Assembly (NCBI GenBank): GCA_036345935.2
Contig: JADWOT020001916.1
Location: 340,071-404,070 of the forward strand
Direction of reading: 5' to 3'
Source of the DNA: Taenia hydatigena
Taxonomy: Eukaryota > Platyhelminthes > Cestoda > Cyclophyllidea > Taeniidae
Length of the DNA stretch: 64,000 nucleotides
The notes under the pieces were generated by a model. The model saw nothing but the letters and a program-made list of their open reading frames with translations. It made no database searches and had not been told where the DNA came from. Made by a program: the position numbers and the translations under genes. Positions 39,377 through 50,872 of this stretch are shown here, in pieces (positions within the stretch are counted from its first letter, which is position 1; each line of letters starts with the position of its first letter).

Positions 39377-41112
39377 TCAGTCCGCAGGCACTTCATGGAG
39401 AAGGCGAATGATTCGCATTGTTAGCTCTACATATTTTCTCATGTTCTCGTCTTCGACATTCTGCTTTGGGTTCGATTTAGCAGCGAGCTGATTTTCGAGC
39501 ATCTTTGCCAGTGCCCTAAATTGCTGCTTTAGCTGGGGCAGCATTTCGCCACCTTCCCCTGAAGGGGCCTGCTCCAACGCTACTACTGTCTTTTGGGGCT
39601 CTCGTTGAGGTTGGGAGCTCTGAGTAGTTCCATGACTACCACTGAAACCACTGTCCGACGAGTCCGTTGATGGAGCACTTTCGCCTATTTTGCGGACCAT
39701 CGGCTGTACTGCGCATGCTTCATTGCCAGAAACTTTTCTGCCGGCCAACTTTGTTTTGTAGCGGCGGTTCTGGAACCATATCTTCACCTAAAAGAAAAGT
39801 CAAAATTATGGCTAGTTTATGTGGCTCAATTGTTGATAACTAGTCACTGCACAATAATTTCTTTCCATCAAAAAAATCACTTAACAGCTTAATGCCTGAC
39901 CAACCTGAGTCCCCGTCAAATTGATTCGGCTTGCTAGTTCTTCGCGTTCATCTGCATTGAGGTATTTTTTCTGGTTATAGCATTTGACCATCTCACGAAT
40001 TTGATACGAGGTAAAGAGAACCCTGCGCCTGCCTTGTCTCTGTGCCTCAGATAATGCCTGGCTTACCTGGGGCTGTTCCACAGTTGGCAGTGTAAATGGG
40101 TTCGAATCAGGAGTAGACATGCTGGAAGCAAGCTGCTGGAGAAGAAGGTAATTTGGCACTGAGAAAACGTTTTCCAGAAGTTGTTGATACCCACTTGGCG
40201 TTGGAAACGGTTGCTGCACCTGTTGACGTAAGCTCGATGACGTGTCAAATAGGAGAGTGTTCGGCGTTGGTAAGGTCGTCAGAGTAGCATCAGTTTTAGG
40301 TTGCCCTGAGCTTTCACCTTTCTTTGTAGGCAAAGACAAGTCGATGCAGGATGGCTGTTGTAGTACAGGCTTTGGAGTGCTAGACGATTGAGGACTGCGT
40401 AGTGGAACTACAGGCGCTGACTCTAATGCAACCGGTTCACTGAAGGTAGCCTCATCAATTTTCCGCCGTTTCGGTGGCAAAAGACTCAGTTGATTTTGTT
40501 CGTCTTCATCGTTGTTCCGTGGCAAATGCATAAAGGGAGAATTAGGTAGTTGAAATACAGGCGATTTAGCCAGAGCAGACACCGTCTCTTTCACCCTTCG
40601 TGAGGCAGGTGTTGCTTGTTGTGCTTGCTGCTGTACGGTAGATAACATAGACGATAAGGCGGATTGTTGAGTATCCGAGTTTGTCTCTCCCTCAATTACA
40701 ACAGAGCAACCCGCACTTGATGCACCTGTAAAAAGAACGAATGGAATAAAAACACGTGCATCTGCATATGAGTAGATATTATCTCCACATTTGTTAGGGT
40801 CAAGGGCTTATTCATGTCGAGTGTGCTATTCTGAGTATGCAATTGGTCCTGTTTGACCACAAACCTCCTGGCTTGACTGGATGCAAATACGTGGTTAATG
40901 GGACGCCAAGTGAATTTATCTTCAACTCAACTGGACGGAAAATGGTAATAAAAGTGCAAAAGCTATAGATAGAAAGGTATGCAAACAAGGGCGAACATAG
41001 AGAGTGGTAAAATAATTAGGTAGATAATACCACTTGCTTGTAGCGCTGCAAGAATTTGGAGTTGTTCGGGATCTGTGAGGTCCAAGAAACTTCTCACTGT
41101 AAAGTTGGACAT
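39377..41112 (-). CDS. NK2-class homeobox transcription factor, three exons, intact
   Basis: Coding exons are 41112-41031, 40725-39905 and 39787-39377; both introns are GT-AG. Exon 1 ends in phase 1 and exon 2 supplies the two missing bases (a Gly codon). The joined frame is 437 codons. Residues 4-12 (FTVRSFLDL) match the TN/EH1-type repressor motif at the N-terminus of NK2 proteins such as Nkx2.2. Residues 111-116 (PPKRRK) form a likely nuclear signal, and CIDLS at 154-158 resembles a CtBP-binding PxDLS motif without the Pro. The homeodomain spans about 258-317, with RRRVLF in the N-terminal arm and WFQNRRYKTK in helix 3; Q50, N51, R53 and the NK-type Y54 are present. Met16 and Tyr20 are conservative core changes. 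The intron between residues 44 and 45 is a known homeobox position. After the homeodomain come a weak NK2-SD-like stretch, a Ser-rich linker and an amphipathic C-terminus. The role is expected to be sequence-specific regulation in the nucleus; Nkx2 versus Nkx3 assignment is not certain. Confidence 0.92.
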
Positions 41113-41167
41113 GATGTACTTGTGATCACACAGTTCTACGCTGTTTCGTGGACTGATTTACTTACCA

Positions 41168-41175
41168 TATTTATA
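41168..41175 (-). promoter_or_regulatory. TATA box of the homeobox gene
   Basis: TATAAATA on the minus strand lies 56-63 bases before the ATG at 41112. Initiation about 30 bases downstream would give a 5' leader of roughly 25-30 bases. A donor-like GTAAGT lies just downstream, so a spliced leader exon from further upstream is an alternative. Confidence 0.5.
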
Positions 41176-41186
41176 GTCTGTGAGAG

Positions 41187-41191
41187 CCAAT
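41187..41191 (-). promoter_or_regulatory. CCAAT box (inverted) upstream of the TATA box
   Basis: The minus strand reads ATTGG, an inverted CCAAT element, about 12 bases before the TATA box. The spacing is short for a classical CCAAT box, so this is suggestive only. Confidence 0.3.
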
Positions 41192-43659
41192 AAAATCTCA
41201 AATTACGGGTCAGACCAATAGGATTCTTAAGTCTTTGACCATGTCGGCTGTTTTGGAGGGGGGAGGGTCGCGTGATTTTTTCAAATTTTGGTCTCAAAGG
41301 CTCTGTATTTTGACGCTTAATTTGCTTTTACTTTGAATCTTCCTACTTTCGCCTCATCGACTGACTGTGATTTCCTTTTTTCCTGTCGTCCTAATAATAA
41401 CTCTTTGGAGCCGGAACGAATGGAGCCTGGTGGGTGGGTCATCAGCAACTGTGCACATTGCTGAATAGGCTGCAAAGATGTAAATTAATCAAGCTACTAT
41501 CCAAATGGGTAAATTGCATTTTTGTTAAAATATGAACGTAAATCGAAACGGCCCTTCACAATACTGGAGTTAAGTAGGTTCCTCTATAAAGCCTCTGTTG
41601 CTGAAGCGTTGAAATCTTTTTGAACATTGAAGCTAGGTAAGAAAGATTCAATAAATCTGTTTTTAGCAATGCAAATGCTTTAGTGGAACCTATTCTAGAC
41701 AATACGTGAAGGTGTAATTCCTTGACAATGTGGGTAGGTAACTGCATCTATACACGTTCCTTGTAAAGGTAGGAAAGGAAAAAAAGGGCAATTAAAAAAT
41801 TTCTCGCTATAGAAATAACAAAAATTTTGTGAACTATACTGGAATAGAAATTCGCATGATTAAAATGGATAGTTAGAAAGTGCTGGAGGGGAATTACCTT
41901 TTTGAGGAGTGTGTAAAACACTCAGGGCAGTACATAGACCATGGATTTCAATGTAAAAGGTTAAATTGCACCTAAACTCAAAGCACTTCAATCAACCTAT
42001 AGCATATATTATTTTATTTGCTGACTTTTGAACAAAATATTTGGTTCTTTCTCACCGGGTCCAATTTTGGTACCTGGATGAAAAAATTAACAGGAATATT
42101 CGAGATAGAGCAGCGATTTTCTCACTCAACCATTCATTATAGGTATCAAGTTCTGCTATAAGTAAAAATGCTATTTTAATGACAAATTTTGAAAGAAAAA
42201 GCGAAAGATAATCTGAAAGAGACTAGAAGTGGTCGAATTGTAGGTAGCCTTAATTTGGGATGTGTACAATCGCCCCGACATAAACAGAGGCAAACGCAAC
42301 ACTCTGAATGGCTTCTTCACTAATTAAAATCCTTCTAACTCAGAGTGAGTTTAAATATATCATGGGATCAATTTAGAGTAGGCTCCAGATTAAACTCAAG
42401 GCCATTATGGTGAATTTCTGCGGTAGGAGGATCTTCTTTATTTAATGAGATAACTGGATGCTCGTTTCTCTGTCCAAAGTCTAAAAACGCTGCTAGGTTA
42501 TTTGGGAACTTGTTGAAGGTAAGCCCTGTAATAATGGCGTCTCTAGGCTGAAAGTAACGCCATCTTGGAGGTCGGGTTAAAGTAATTGTCATCCTGGCGG
42601 GTGGATGTGTCCAGGGCTGAAGTTATTTCTACTTGGTCGCAATTTATGGTCATTAATGCAGTTTTCCGGGTTCCGTTTCCCCCAATCTTTTATTTGTATG
42701 CTTTTCTAAATCATTCAATAGCTACTTCTCATCGCAAATGCGTCTAAATTCTACTACTCGGTTACACCTAGAGCCGCTTATTTGCAGTAATGTTGGAATC
42801 AGTCACCGAAAATACCTTTTAAATGATTGATTTCATTATCAAGCCGTGAATTTAATGGGTGTCGATTTACATTGTGTTTTATATCTTTTTCCATAAAACT
42901 TGGCACCTTTTGGCTAAACGTGCCTTTTCGGCTCTATTTTGACCTGTGAAGGCCCTGTAGAACTGCGACCCCAACTATGGCACCTCAAACTCTCCCTTTC
43001 TAGCTGTGGTATCTGCTATGGATGAATTAATGCAGTGCCACAACATGATCCACCCAACGAGCAGCTCCAGTCTAATCATAACTTGTAGACTTCTGGTTCC
43101 ACTTCGAGGGAACGGAAGCCAACACTCATATCAACCTTCCTAGGTGGTAACGCTGACACCCTAACAGGGCGCTGAAACCAACCTAAGCCCTAGACGCATC
43201 ATAATAACTGCTCTTAGTGCCTTTCAGCTAAAGGGTTAGCAATCATCAAAATCTCCTTGGTGTATTGGTTTTGCTTATTGATTTTAGGCAGATAGACTAA
43301 AAGGGATGCGTTGTCCGAGCCGCCGCCCCTCCCTAAGGATGGGTCTGCTGGCCGCCGAAATGTATTTATCTATACCCACCTGCCGACCTTCGAGTTCATC
43401 CTTCTGTTGGAGTTTGGATCAAGCAGTCAAAGTCAGGTTCTTTACTTCTAACTAATAAGACGTGGATAAGTATAGGTGGAACCTTCGTGGATGCATGGAA
43501 GGACTGGCAGTCATCACCGGAAATCGGCGATGTCGATGACCGGATTTATGCGAATTAGTTTGTGGAAATGGAAGTAGTGCTAGATGATGCTCAAAGCTCT
43601 TGATTAAAAATAGATTTTGAAATGGAGTGTGCAAATTTGTCCTGCTCTTTTTTTTACAG
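41192..43659. other. Unique intergenic DNA upstream of the homeobox gene
   Basis: I see no duplicated blocks and no recognised gene here apart from the doubtful frame listed at 42368-42592. Any distal control elements of the homeobox gene would be expected in this interval. A+T content is higher than in the arms, especially 41760-42370. Confidence 0.45.
42368..42592 (-). CDS. Small orphan open frame
   Basis: A 74-codon frame starts at ATG and contains TRPPRWRYFQPRDAIITG and LAAFLDFGQRNEHPVIS. Its composition is protein-like and the frame continues upstream of the ATG for nine more codons to a stop. There is no poly-pyrimidine acceptor upstream and no donor at the end. I do not recognise it. 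It could be a single-exon microprotein, an exon remnant or chance. Confidence 0.2.
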   Translation of the reverse strand: MTITLTRPPRWRYFQPRDAIITGLTFNKFPNNLAAFLDFGQRNEHPVISLNKEDPPTAEIHHNGLEFNLEPTLN

Positions 43660-43829
43660 GTCTTATCATCGACGCCTTTGGCGACCTGCGAGACCAGTTA
43701 GAGCAAGTGCAGGAATACTTGGAATCTAAGTGCTTTATCTATGGCATCGGGAAGGAGTACGTTGATGCCGTAACGCATGGTCTTGATGAACACGTGGAAC
43801 GCGAACGCAGCTTTGCCAACTACATGAAG
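43660..43829 (+). pseudogene. RyR: Isolated ryanodine receptor C-terminal exon, zinc site altered
   Basis: The exon follows a strong acceptor (CTCTTTTTTTTACAG) and is followed by GTTTAT. It encodes the end of the pore helix S6 and the C-terminal domain of a ryanodine receptor calcium-release channel: [13 protein letters not shown] matches the family's [13 protein letters not shown] almost exactly, and FANYM matches the conserved LANYM. The family's zinc-binding pattern is C-x2-C-x16-H-x4-H. Here the first Cys and first His remain, while the second Cys is Tyr (TAT) and the second His is Arg (CGC), each explainable by one transition. The preceding pore exon and the following exon (FFLMYLINK region) were not found nearby. 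Known channels are about 5000 residues, so this is a fragment. A lone exon with a clean frame but lost ligands suggests a duplicated, decaying exon. Confidence 0.82.
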
Positions 43830-44219
43830 GTTTATTTGACTCTATGAACAGACAAATTAAGGCTAAGCCGATCCGACTGAATGCGTGATCCCCATCACGC
43901 AAAGGTCGAACTGTCTTTTCAGTTTAATCCGTCTAAGCTCCATGTTATCGTGACTAATAATCAGTTAGCCCACTTTTTGAATGGAGGGACCCTCAGTCTG
44001 ATTGTCACCAAAATCATGGAAGGGGAGGGAAGGGGAAGTGGAGTAGGCCTTGGCAGCGATCGTTATGTTCTCCGATGTACTATTTGCCTCATACTCTTAT
44101 AATTCGATGTGTGTTTGATTCTATGCTAATCAGATATGTTTTGAATTGATGTGCCTCATTTTTGATCACCCATTTAATCCTCTCACTCTTTGAGGTCATG
44201 TGACACAATGAGGGATACG
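43830..44219. other. Short unique stretch before the IR-2 right arm
   Basis: I looked here for the next ryanodine receptor exon and did not find it. A chance frame at 43881-44102 has no recognisable content. Confidence 0.5.
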
Positions 44220-45449
44220 CTTTGGAATATTTTACGCATAGTTATGATGCCAATGTTGCAGCGCTCAACGTTGGCATGCTCGGATAGCTTTGGCATGTCC
44301 TAGCTATTTAGTTGACAGCAGGTCTATCTAGCAGGATTTTTCCACTTCACTTACAAATGCCAAGCCCTACCAGCTGTAAGGCAAGCATCTTTCTCTAGAC
44401 TTTTCGCATGTGACTATTCACGGAATGCTTTGTAACGCCAACTTGCGTTGGCAATACAAGTGACAGGTAAGAGTTCATCTCCCTTTGCACATGCTGCAAC
44501 CATTCGCTTCACCTAGTAAGACATTCACAATAAATGTAAGTAAAAGTGGAGAAAATCATTGTTCCGTCACTCACTGGAGATATGATATAAGCACTTCAAA
44601 GTTTGTTTGGATTACAATTGAGAACGCACAGGCAGAAGCTTAAATGCTTGATTTGGAAAACTGACGCAAGCAGTGCGTCATATGGGTGGCGTAAAATCTA
44701 GGATTGCCTCAAATTTCTAACCAGTTCGTTGCCAAGGAAACGGCGCTAATCTAGCTAAAGATGAATTTCCGTACTCATTAGATAGAAATTCATTTATAAC
44801 TTATGTGTGTTTTCTAAAAAGATAAATAAATCAGGGAGCAACTAAAAGGGATGTTCGCATATGAAATGGGGCCGACGCGCTCTTTATTTCTGACAGGTTT
44901 AGTAATTTTGTAGAGCCCAATCAAAAGGCGATTTTCATAATACGAGTTGATTGTGGAGAACCTTGCAAATGCACACGCTTGCGCTAAATGCTAGGCAAGG
45001 GTTTCACAAAATGTAAAGATGCGCTAAAACACACAATGCTGCGTTAAGGTGATTGGCTTAACTGAGCAAAGTATGCGCTCGTTGCTTCGCACTGATTGGA
45101 CGCAGTAGGGATCGGCATGGTTGCAAAATTAATGGTCTGGTGACGGTAGACCAACCACTGCCTTCTGACTTGGGATCGCATCCAAAAGTGTAAATCCGGT
45201 TTAAAATATTCGTGCAACAAAGATACAAATTGGAAGGCTATTCTGCTTTACTTTGCGCAGAGGTCAGTGCAAGCACAATGGGTAGCAGATTAGCAAAAGC
45301 GGTTCATTCCAGTGAATAGCCTTTTATAAAATCACAATTAAAGGAGGACAGAGGCAATCATTTTCAATGAAAATAGAATCGATGAGCTTTCAATGTATAA
45401 TTTTGATACTTAAAGCGAAATGCAAATCTGTGGTCCGTGAAGACATTAC

Positions 45450-46380
45450 AAATGCCCAAAATGCTAAATTACGCGCTCTTCGATCCCAGTAGGCAACGAT
45501 TTGCACACCCCCATGCCCAAATTTGAAACTTAGAATGGCATCATTCTTAGTGGTCTTCTACAGTCTGCAAATATTGTCTACATAGATTCACCAAAACATC
45601 TGAAAAAGACACACCATTGCTAAATTGCTTGTGCTCTTGAAGCAAGCAGCCCGAAATCCATTGCCGTAATTTCCGTTAAAATTCGAGTTCTCAGATCTCG
45701 ATACCGCTTCAACCCAAGCTATCATCACACGACATGAGGGGATGAGGAATTTCGCTTGAAAGGATATGAAGGATTGAGGATGAAAAACTAACGCGGTGTC
45801 TAGATCCTATCCAAACGCAAAGGCTGAAAGAAGGTGATTTTTGCGGGAGGAGGTCATGCGCCGCCATGCATCAGGTATTCATAATTTCTCCAAATATTGC
45901 CGACTAGATGTATTTTAGCAACAAATGCTTGCTCTAAGTCTACATCTACATCAGCGATTGCAAAAAAATGAAAGTGCAGACTATCGAGGCAGTGGCTGAA
46001 TGATTTTTGAGTCTGGCCATCAAACACTGCATTGCAAAACTGCTTCTCATCACAGGTCAGTCACTCAGTTGGCAAGCAATCAGAAATGCATCGCGCAACT
46101 TTATGGTCCATGCAATAGAAGAAAAGGTAGTTATGATAGATTTAAAAGCATATTTTTTGATTATCCCACATGTGTGACACTTATTTGGTGAGCCTTCGCA
46201 ATGCTCCCAATTTATGCAAGTGCTAGTGGTTGCTTCGTCATCACACTTATTTGCTGCTGAGAGCCCTTAGCACTCCAACATCCGATTCTTGTGCTGCCAA
46301 AAATAGGGAAATTCAACTTGTTAAGTAGTGTATCCGTCATGAGAATATTACTTTTCAAGTTGCTTCTTCATCGCACTCTT
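45450..46380 (-). repeat. Dispersed segment, copy 3 of 3 (inverted)
   Basis: Part of the IR-2 right arm and the inverted match of 18330-19080; also related to 24260-25080. It includes the reverse complement of AGTGCTAAGGACTCTCAGCA near 46260. Confidence 0.75.
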
Positions 46381-48324
46381 ATCCAATCACCATAGCGGAA
46401 AAGGAATCAAGGTTTGACAATCTAGGCAATGCGGAGCACTTTAAAGCACACAAGTATCAATAGTCCTTTGTATTGTCTTCCGCCTCTGTTACACACGCAA
46501 TGATGTACGAGTGTCAGCTGACACCACGAACCACCGATCGAGTGAAAAACAAATCATACGACATTCTCTCGCCTTCTACCATTCATCTTGCTTCCCAAGT
46601 TATCGTTGTTTCCACCGCCCAATTCTTCATCAGTGCCTCAGTACCCTTTCGTTAGTTACTCACCTTTGGTATGCCTCTCAGCCTCTATCGCCACTGCTTC
46701 CTTCTATATCTCTCTGATACCCCAACCGCACACTTCACCGTTTTAACGTCAAAAGACCAGAAGAGATTAAAAGCATAAAAATTATGGGTAAATTATGTCA
46801 TTAGCTTCTTCTCCTCCTCCCTTGCTTTACCTTTCCTTCCTTCTCCCTATTCCTATTTTCGTCACAACCAGTATCCTCGTGTGTTTCACCCATCAAGGTG
46901 GAACTATGAGTAGCGTCTTCGAGTATGGCGTTCAATAGAAACTCATTTTCCCTCCACAAAATTGATTTCTGCATACTTCACTCGAACACATGGCTAGGAA
47001 AGTGGGTCAAGGGAGAAATTTACGAACATGCAGAAGAAGAAAGGAAATAAGAAATTCAGTGCTTAGCACCGTGCAGAGACATTCCCATGTTGACCTTTCC
47101 CATCCTTTCCTCTACTTACTCTCCGTAATCTCTCGCTTTTGTCTCGCACCCAGTCATTCTTTGGTCGCTTTTGGCCGAAAAATCGTGTTGCTCTGCCTAG
47201 GTTGGTGAGGTTTGCTCACCGCCATCGCACTCCTTGGTGCAAGACAACAACAGGTCTTTGCATGAAAATGGAGTAACCGGCAGAAACACACCTTCGCTCA
47301 AGCCATAGTAATCGCAAGGGGTGAGTTTCTAATGCATAATAAGGGGTTTTCTGAAGAAAACTGAGGACAAGCAGTCGCAAGGAGGCAGCGCATTTAAGTC
47401 AAAGCACATTAATATCGGCGGTTCTTCTCATTCTCTTCCTCCCCCTTTGTATGCAATACGATGCACGCAACTTAATCAAGTCACGAAAGCACAAAAGTGA
47501 GTGACGCCTATTCCCTCAAAACCACCCACAGGTGATATTGTCTGAAGTTTACGCCAGTCGGCACTAGGCGACACCACGCGACACGTGTTGCAATTGGAAA
47601 AATAAGGTAAGAAGCAGGAGCAGGTATGGAAAGAGCGAATGACCTGCATAATGCTATTAAGAAGAAAGGAAGATAAGTGTTTGGGAAGCACGAAATATCT
47701 TCCTACCCTCTAAAACAATCTATTCTTAAGACCGCACTGCCTGATTTACTCTAATCGACTTGACTTTCTTCGTTCCATATTCTCACACAGCCGTATCGTC
47801 ACTGCTCAAATCCACACCATTTCATTCTTGCCCTGGGTGCACAAATCCCTTCCTATTTTCAAATTTCCTTCGTTTCCATATTCTCTCAGATCCCTTTGCC
47901 AATGTAAACAATTTGCATTTTGGTTACACCTAAATTGTCAGATTTTATAACGAAAAATTTTGCAAGATTTTCCAAACGAAGTAAGCTGTCAAATCTCGAT
48001 TCTAAGCAACGCTCGACCAAAAGAGGTTGAAGAGAGCGCATTTCTAGAGTCGTAGTGTCCCAGCTTTCCTTGACGCAGTAGACACCCTACACATCAGCTA
48101 CACCTACGTTGCCGGAGCTTAAAACGAGAACTGCTGTAACTTTATTTGCCAAACCGGGATCCCTACATATCAGACGCGCCAAAATTAATTGATTTATGAA
48201 AAAACTGCCGCAAGCAACTAACAAAGGAAGCAGAATGCTGAGTTTCAGTTCTAACCCCATTGAAAGCGTTTGCAGAATAAAATGAGCATCTAACTTTCAA
48301 TTTGGATCATTTCTGGCAGCAGAG

Positions 48325-50370
48325 GTACCCAATCGTTCGAGCGAAAGTTATCAATCATCTGTGTCAAACTAGGCGCTCAATCATCGACCAAACCTTTCTT
48401 ATTACAATTTGATAGGAGAATTGCCGCAAGTAACTACTAAATGGCATAAGCTGCTAAATAAACAGAATATAACGCAGCTCTATATGCTTGCATTATTTTG
48501 GCTTTCTTCGCCAAAATAGTCCACTTAACTGCCGGCCAGGCGTAAATTTTTGCTACATGACTCGAGGAACATCGCGGCTACCAGAGATGAAAAAACCGCT
48601 GAGTACAAAACTGAATAATTGTATGCAACAAACCAAGAAAGTGGATCTCAGCTATGCACTTAAGATATCCTAGTTTTCGCATTACATTGCGTTCATTCCT
48701 AAGCATCAAAGGTCTTAAAATTGAATTGAACTTCACTGAACTGCAATTAATCTAACATTTAAAACCTAGTCTTAATTAATTACAGATTAGAATGAGCAAC
48801 AAATGACGCACCGTAATGTCTGTTCACCCTGGCTGTTTGTTAATGGGCACTCTTAGCACAGCCGCATGGCACGAAATGTTATGGTTTCAGAGGAGACCTA
48901 CTTTTTGGCATCGTAGCCAGTTGACAGCCGGTGCCCAATTGGAACCGCTTATAGACCCAAGTAAAAAAAACTTAGAACGCAGAGCACTTGAACCAATTCA
49001 CTAATGTGTTGCTTGTATAATCTAATTGTGATCTAAGCTACCACAAAAAAGCTAATAGCATCCTGACCTCTTCGATGGTGGTGGAACACGTTGAGCAGCT
49101 ATTTCGTAAATAAATCATTTTCTCGTCTTATCATCAAGACTTCTAATTATAACCACATCGCTGTTAAATAACTTAAATTGACTAAGAGTTATACGTAGGC
49201 TACAGACGTAAGTATGATATCTAGTCGTACTAAGCAATTTTAGAGCGCATTACTAATTAAAATCTTGGAAATAAACAGTAAAGTTTAATTGTCTAGTAAA
49301 TGGATATTGCTAGTTTATGCACGAGAGGGATGGTAAGGAACCACATAATGCAATTAATTCTTACCTAAATTATGTGCAAGACAGTGCTAAAGGCAGAATT
49401 TCAGCCTTGAATCGCTCGGTGAAGGACTTGTGATTAGCAAATTATGCTCCAGCCAGACGCGACATGTTTCACTGATATTCATGCCCTGCAAGCTCATTTC
49501 TACCAAGCGATTCCCAGTGAATAGGACAAGGATCTTAAAAAAAATACGGCCATCTTTTGCCAAAATTATGGCATTCTAGTGTAGCAAAGAACTCAATTTA
49601 CCAACGAGACGGAAAGCAGTTACCGCTGATAACCTCCAAAATGATGAGTGATTTAATTGACTTAAAGACTTGTCTTACTTAACAAAATATGCAACCCGAA
49701 GTTAAAATGCGTCTCAGAAATTATATACCTCAAGCGCACTTATTTTTGGTCTTAAACGATGCATGATATACTACATTTAATATTCAGAAACAAATGAAGG
49801 AGTTTCACAGACATTATTAGAATAAAATCTATCACTAATCATACGCGTGTGTCTAACTTCAGCAAAATTTATTCATAGAACTCGCAGCATTAACGAAAAT
49901 GTGGCAATCTCTTACGTTTACTTACTTTGGCATACGGAAGTGGGTACAAGTAGAGTTGTGGGCAGTCCATTGGCTCAAAATATCCGTGATCATGTAGAAA
50001 TAGTCCTAGTTGGTGCCACTACGTTTGCCCTTTGATAACATGCCGTCTCAGCCTGTCCTAGTAATTGCAATTCACTATTCGAATCAGCCTAGACTTATCA
50101 CAACCTAGCTTGAGCCACCCGCCCCCTAACACAAGTGGTGCGCTAAACAACCACTTTTATCTAATGATTCGGTCGTAGCAAAATGTAGCTGCTGCACTCC
50201 CACCACAATCTGGAGACTCTTGTGGCATATCGCAGTGGAACGCCTCACCTCACACCCCCAGACACGTCGATCAACAGGCAAATTTATCATCATCTGCGCA
50301 AACTCACTCAACACCCATATTCCTTTCTTCGCGAAGAAACATGCACAAATGAGTAGCATCTTTAAATTTG
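48325..50370. other. 2 kb present only in the IR-2 right arm
   Basis: A+T-rich sequence interrupting the alignment to the left arm at the position of 11090-11095. The last 120 bases or so (50240-50370, inverted) resemble 9720-9805 at the end of tandem unit A, so part of it is ancestral and the left copy probably suffered a deletion. No transposase frame, terminal inverted repeat or clear target-site duplication is visible. Confidence 0.55.
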
Positions 50371-50872
50371 CTAATGATGGAAAATGGACAGAAATACACA
50401 ACACTGTGGAGACATCATCGCAACTTGGGGAGGGGGATATAGGCATCAGGAACAATGATGACTCAGGATCTGCAGGGTTTTGTGCTGTTCCACACTAAAG
50501 TGCTGTTAGAAGACACATCAAATCATTCCAAGTCTCCTTTACCTTTTGATGCGCGGTCTTCATGGTCTTCACGGTGATAGAAGTGTTTCCACACCGACAA
50601 ATTGCACTTATATTCCGCTTTGGACAGCGGACCTCCTGTCTGCATTTAATTCACACCCAATTGACAGTTGAACCTGCGAAACGAAAACATTAAGCATGGA
50701 ATGGGTAAAGCTTCGATAAATAAGGAAATAATGCCCGAAACAGAGGTGCTGGCTTTAAATTCCCATGAGCATTCATAATGCAGCGGTATCGCGCGAAACA
50801 GTAAGAAATAGGTCACGTTATACAAGGAATAGTCATCATTTATCAAGAACAGTACAGACCAGCGGCCTCATG

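Larger units (their letters stand above)
44220..50868 (-). repeat. IR-2 right arm, inverted copy of 10588-20340
   Basis: Inverted counterpart of the left arm, in three collinear pieces (44220-47595, 47612-48325 and 50370-50868). Where the left arm holds 11816-17150, this arm has a near-seamless joint at 47595-47612. Where the left arm is seamless (11090-11095), this arm holds 48325-50370. Frames inside are broken relative to the other arm and no gene is supported. Confidence 0.88.

Noticed and set aside
44220..50868. Inverted arms as a giant foldback transposon
   Set aside because: No transposase, target-site duplication or matching terminal motif is visible; arms are unequal and contain independent tandem duplications, so segmental duplication explains them better.
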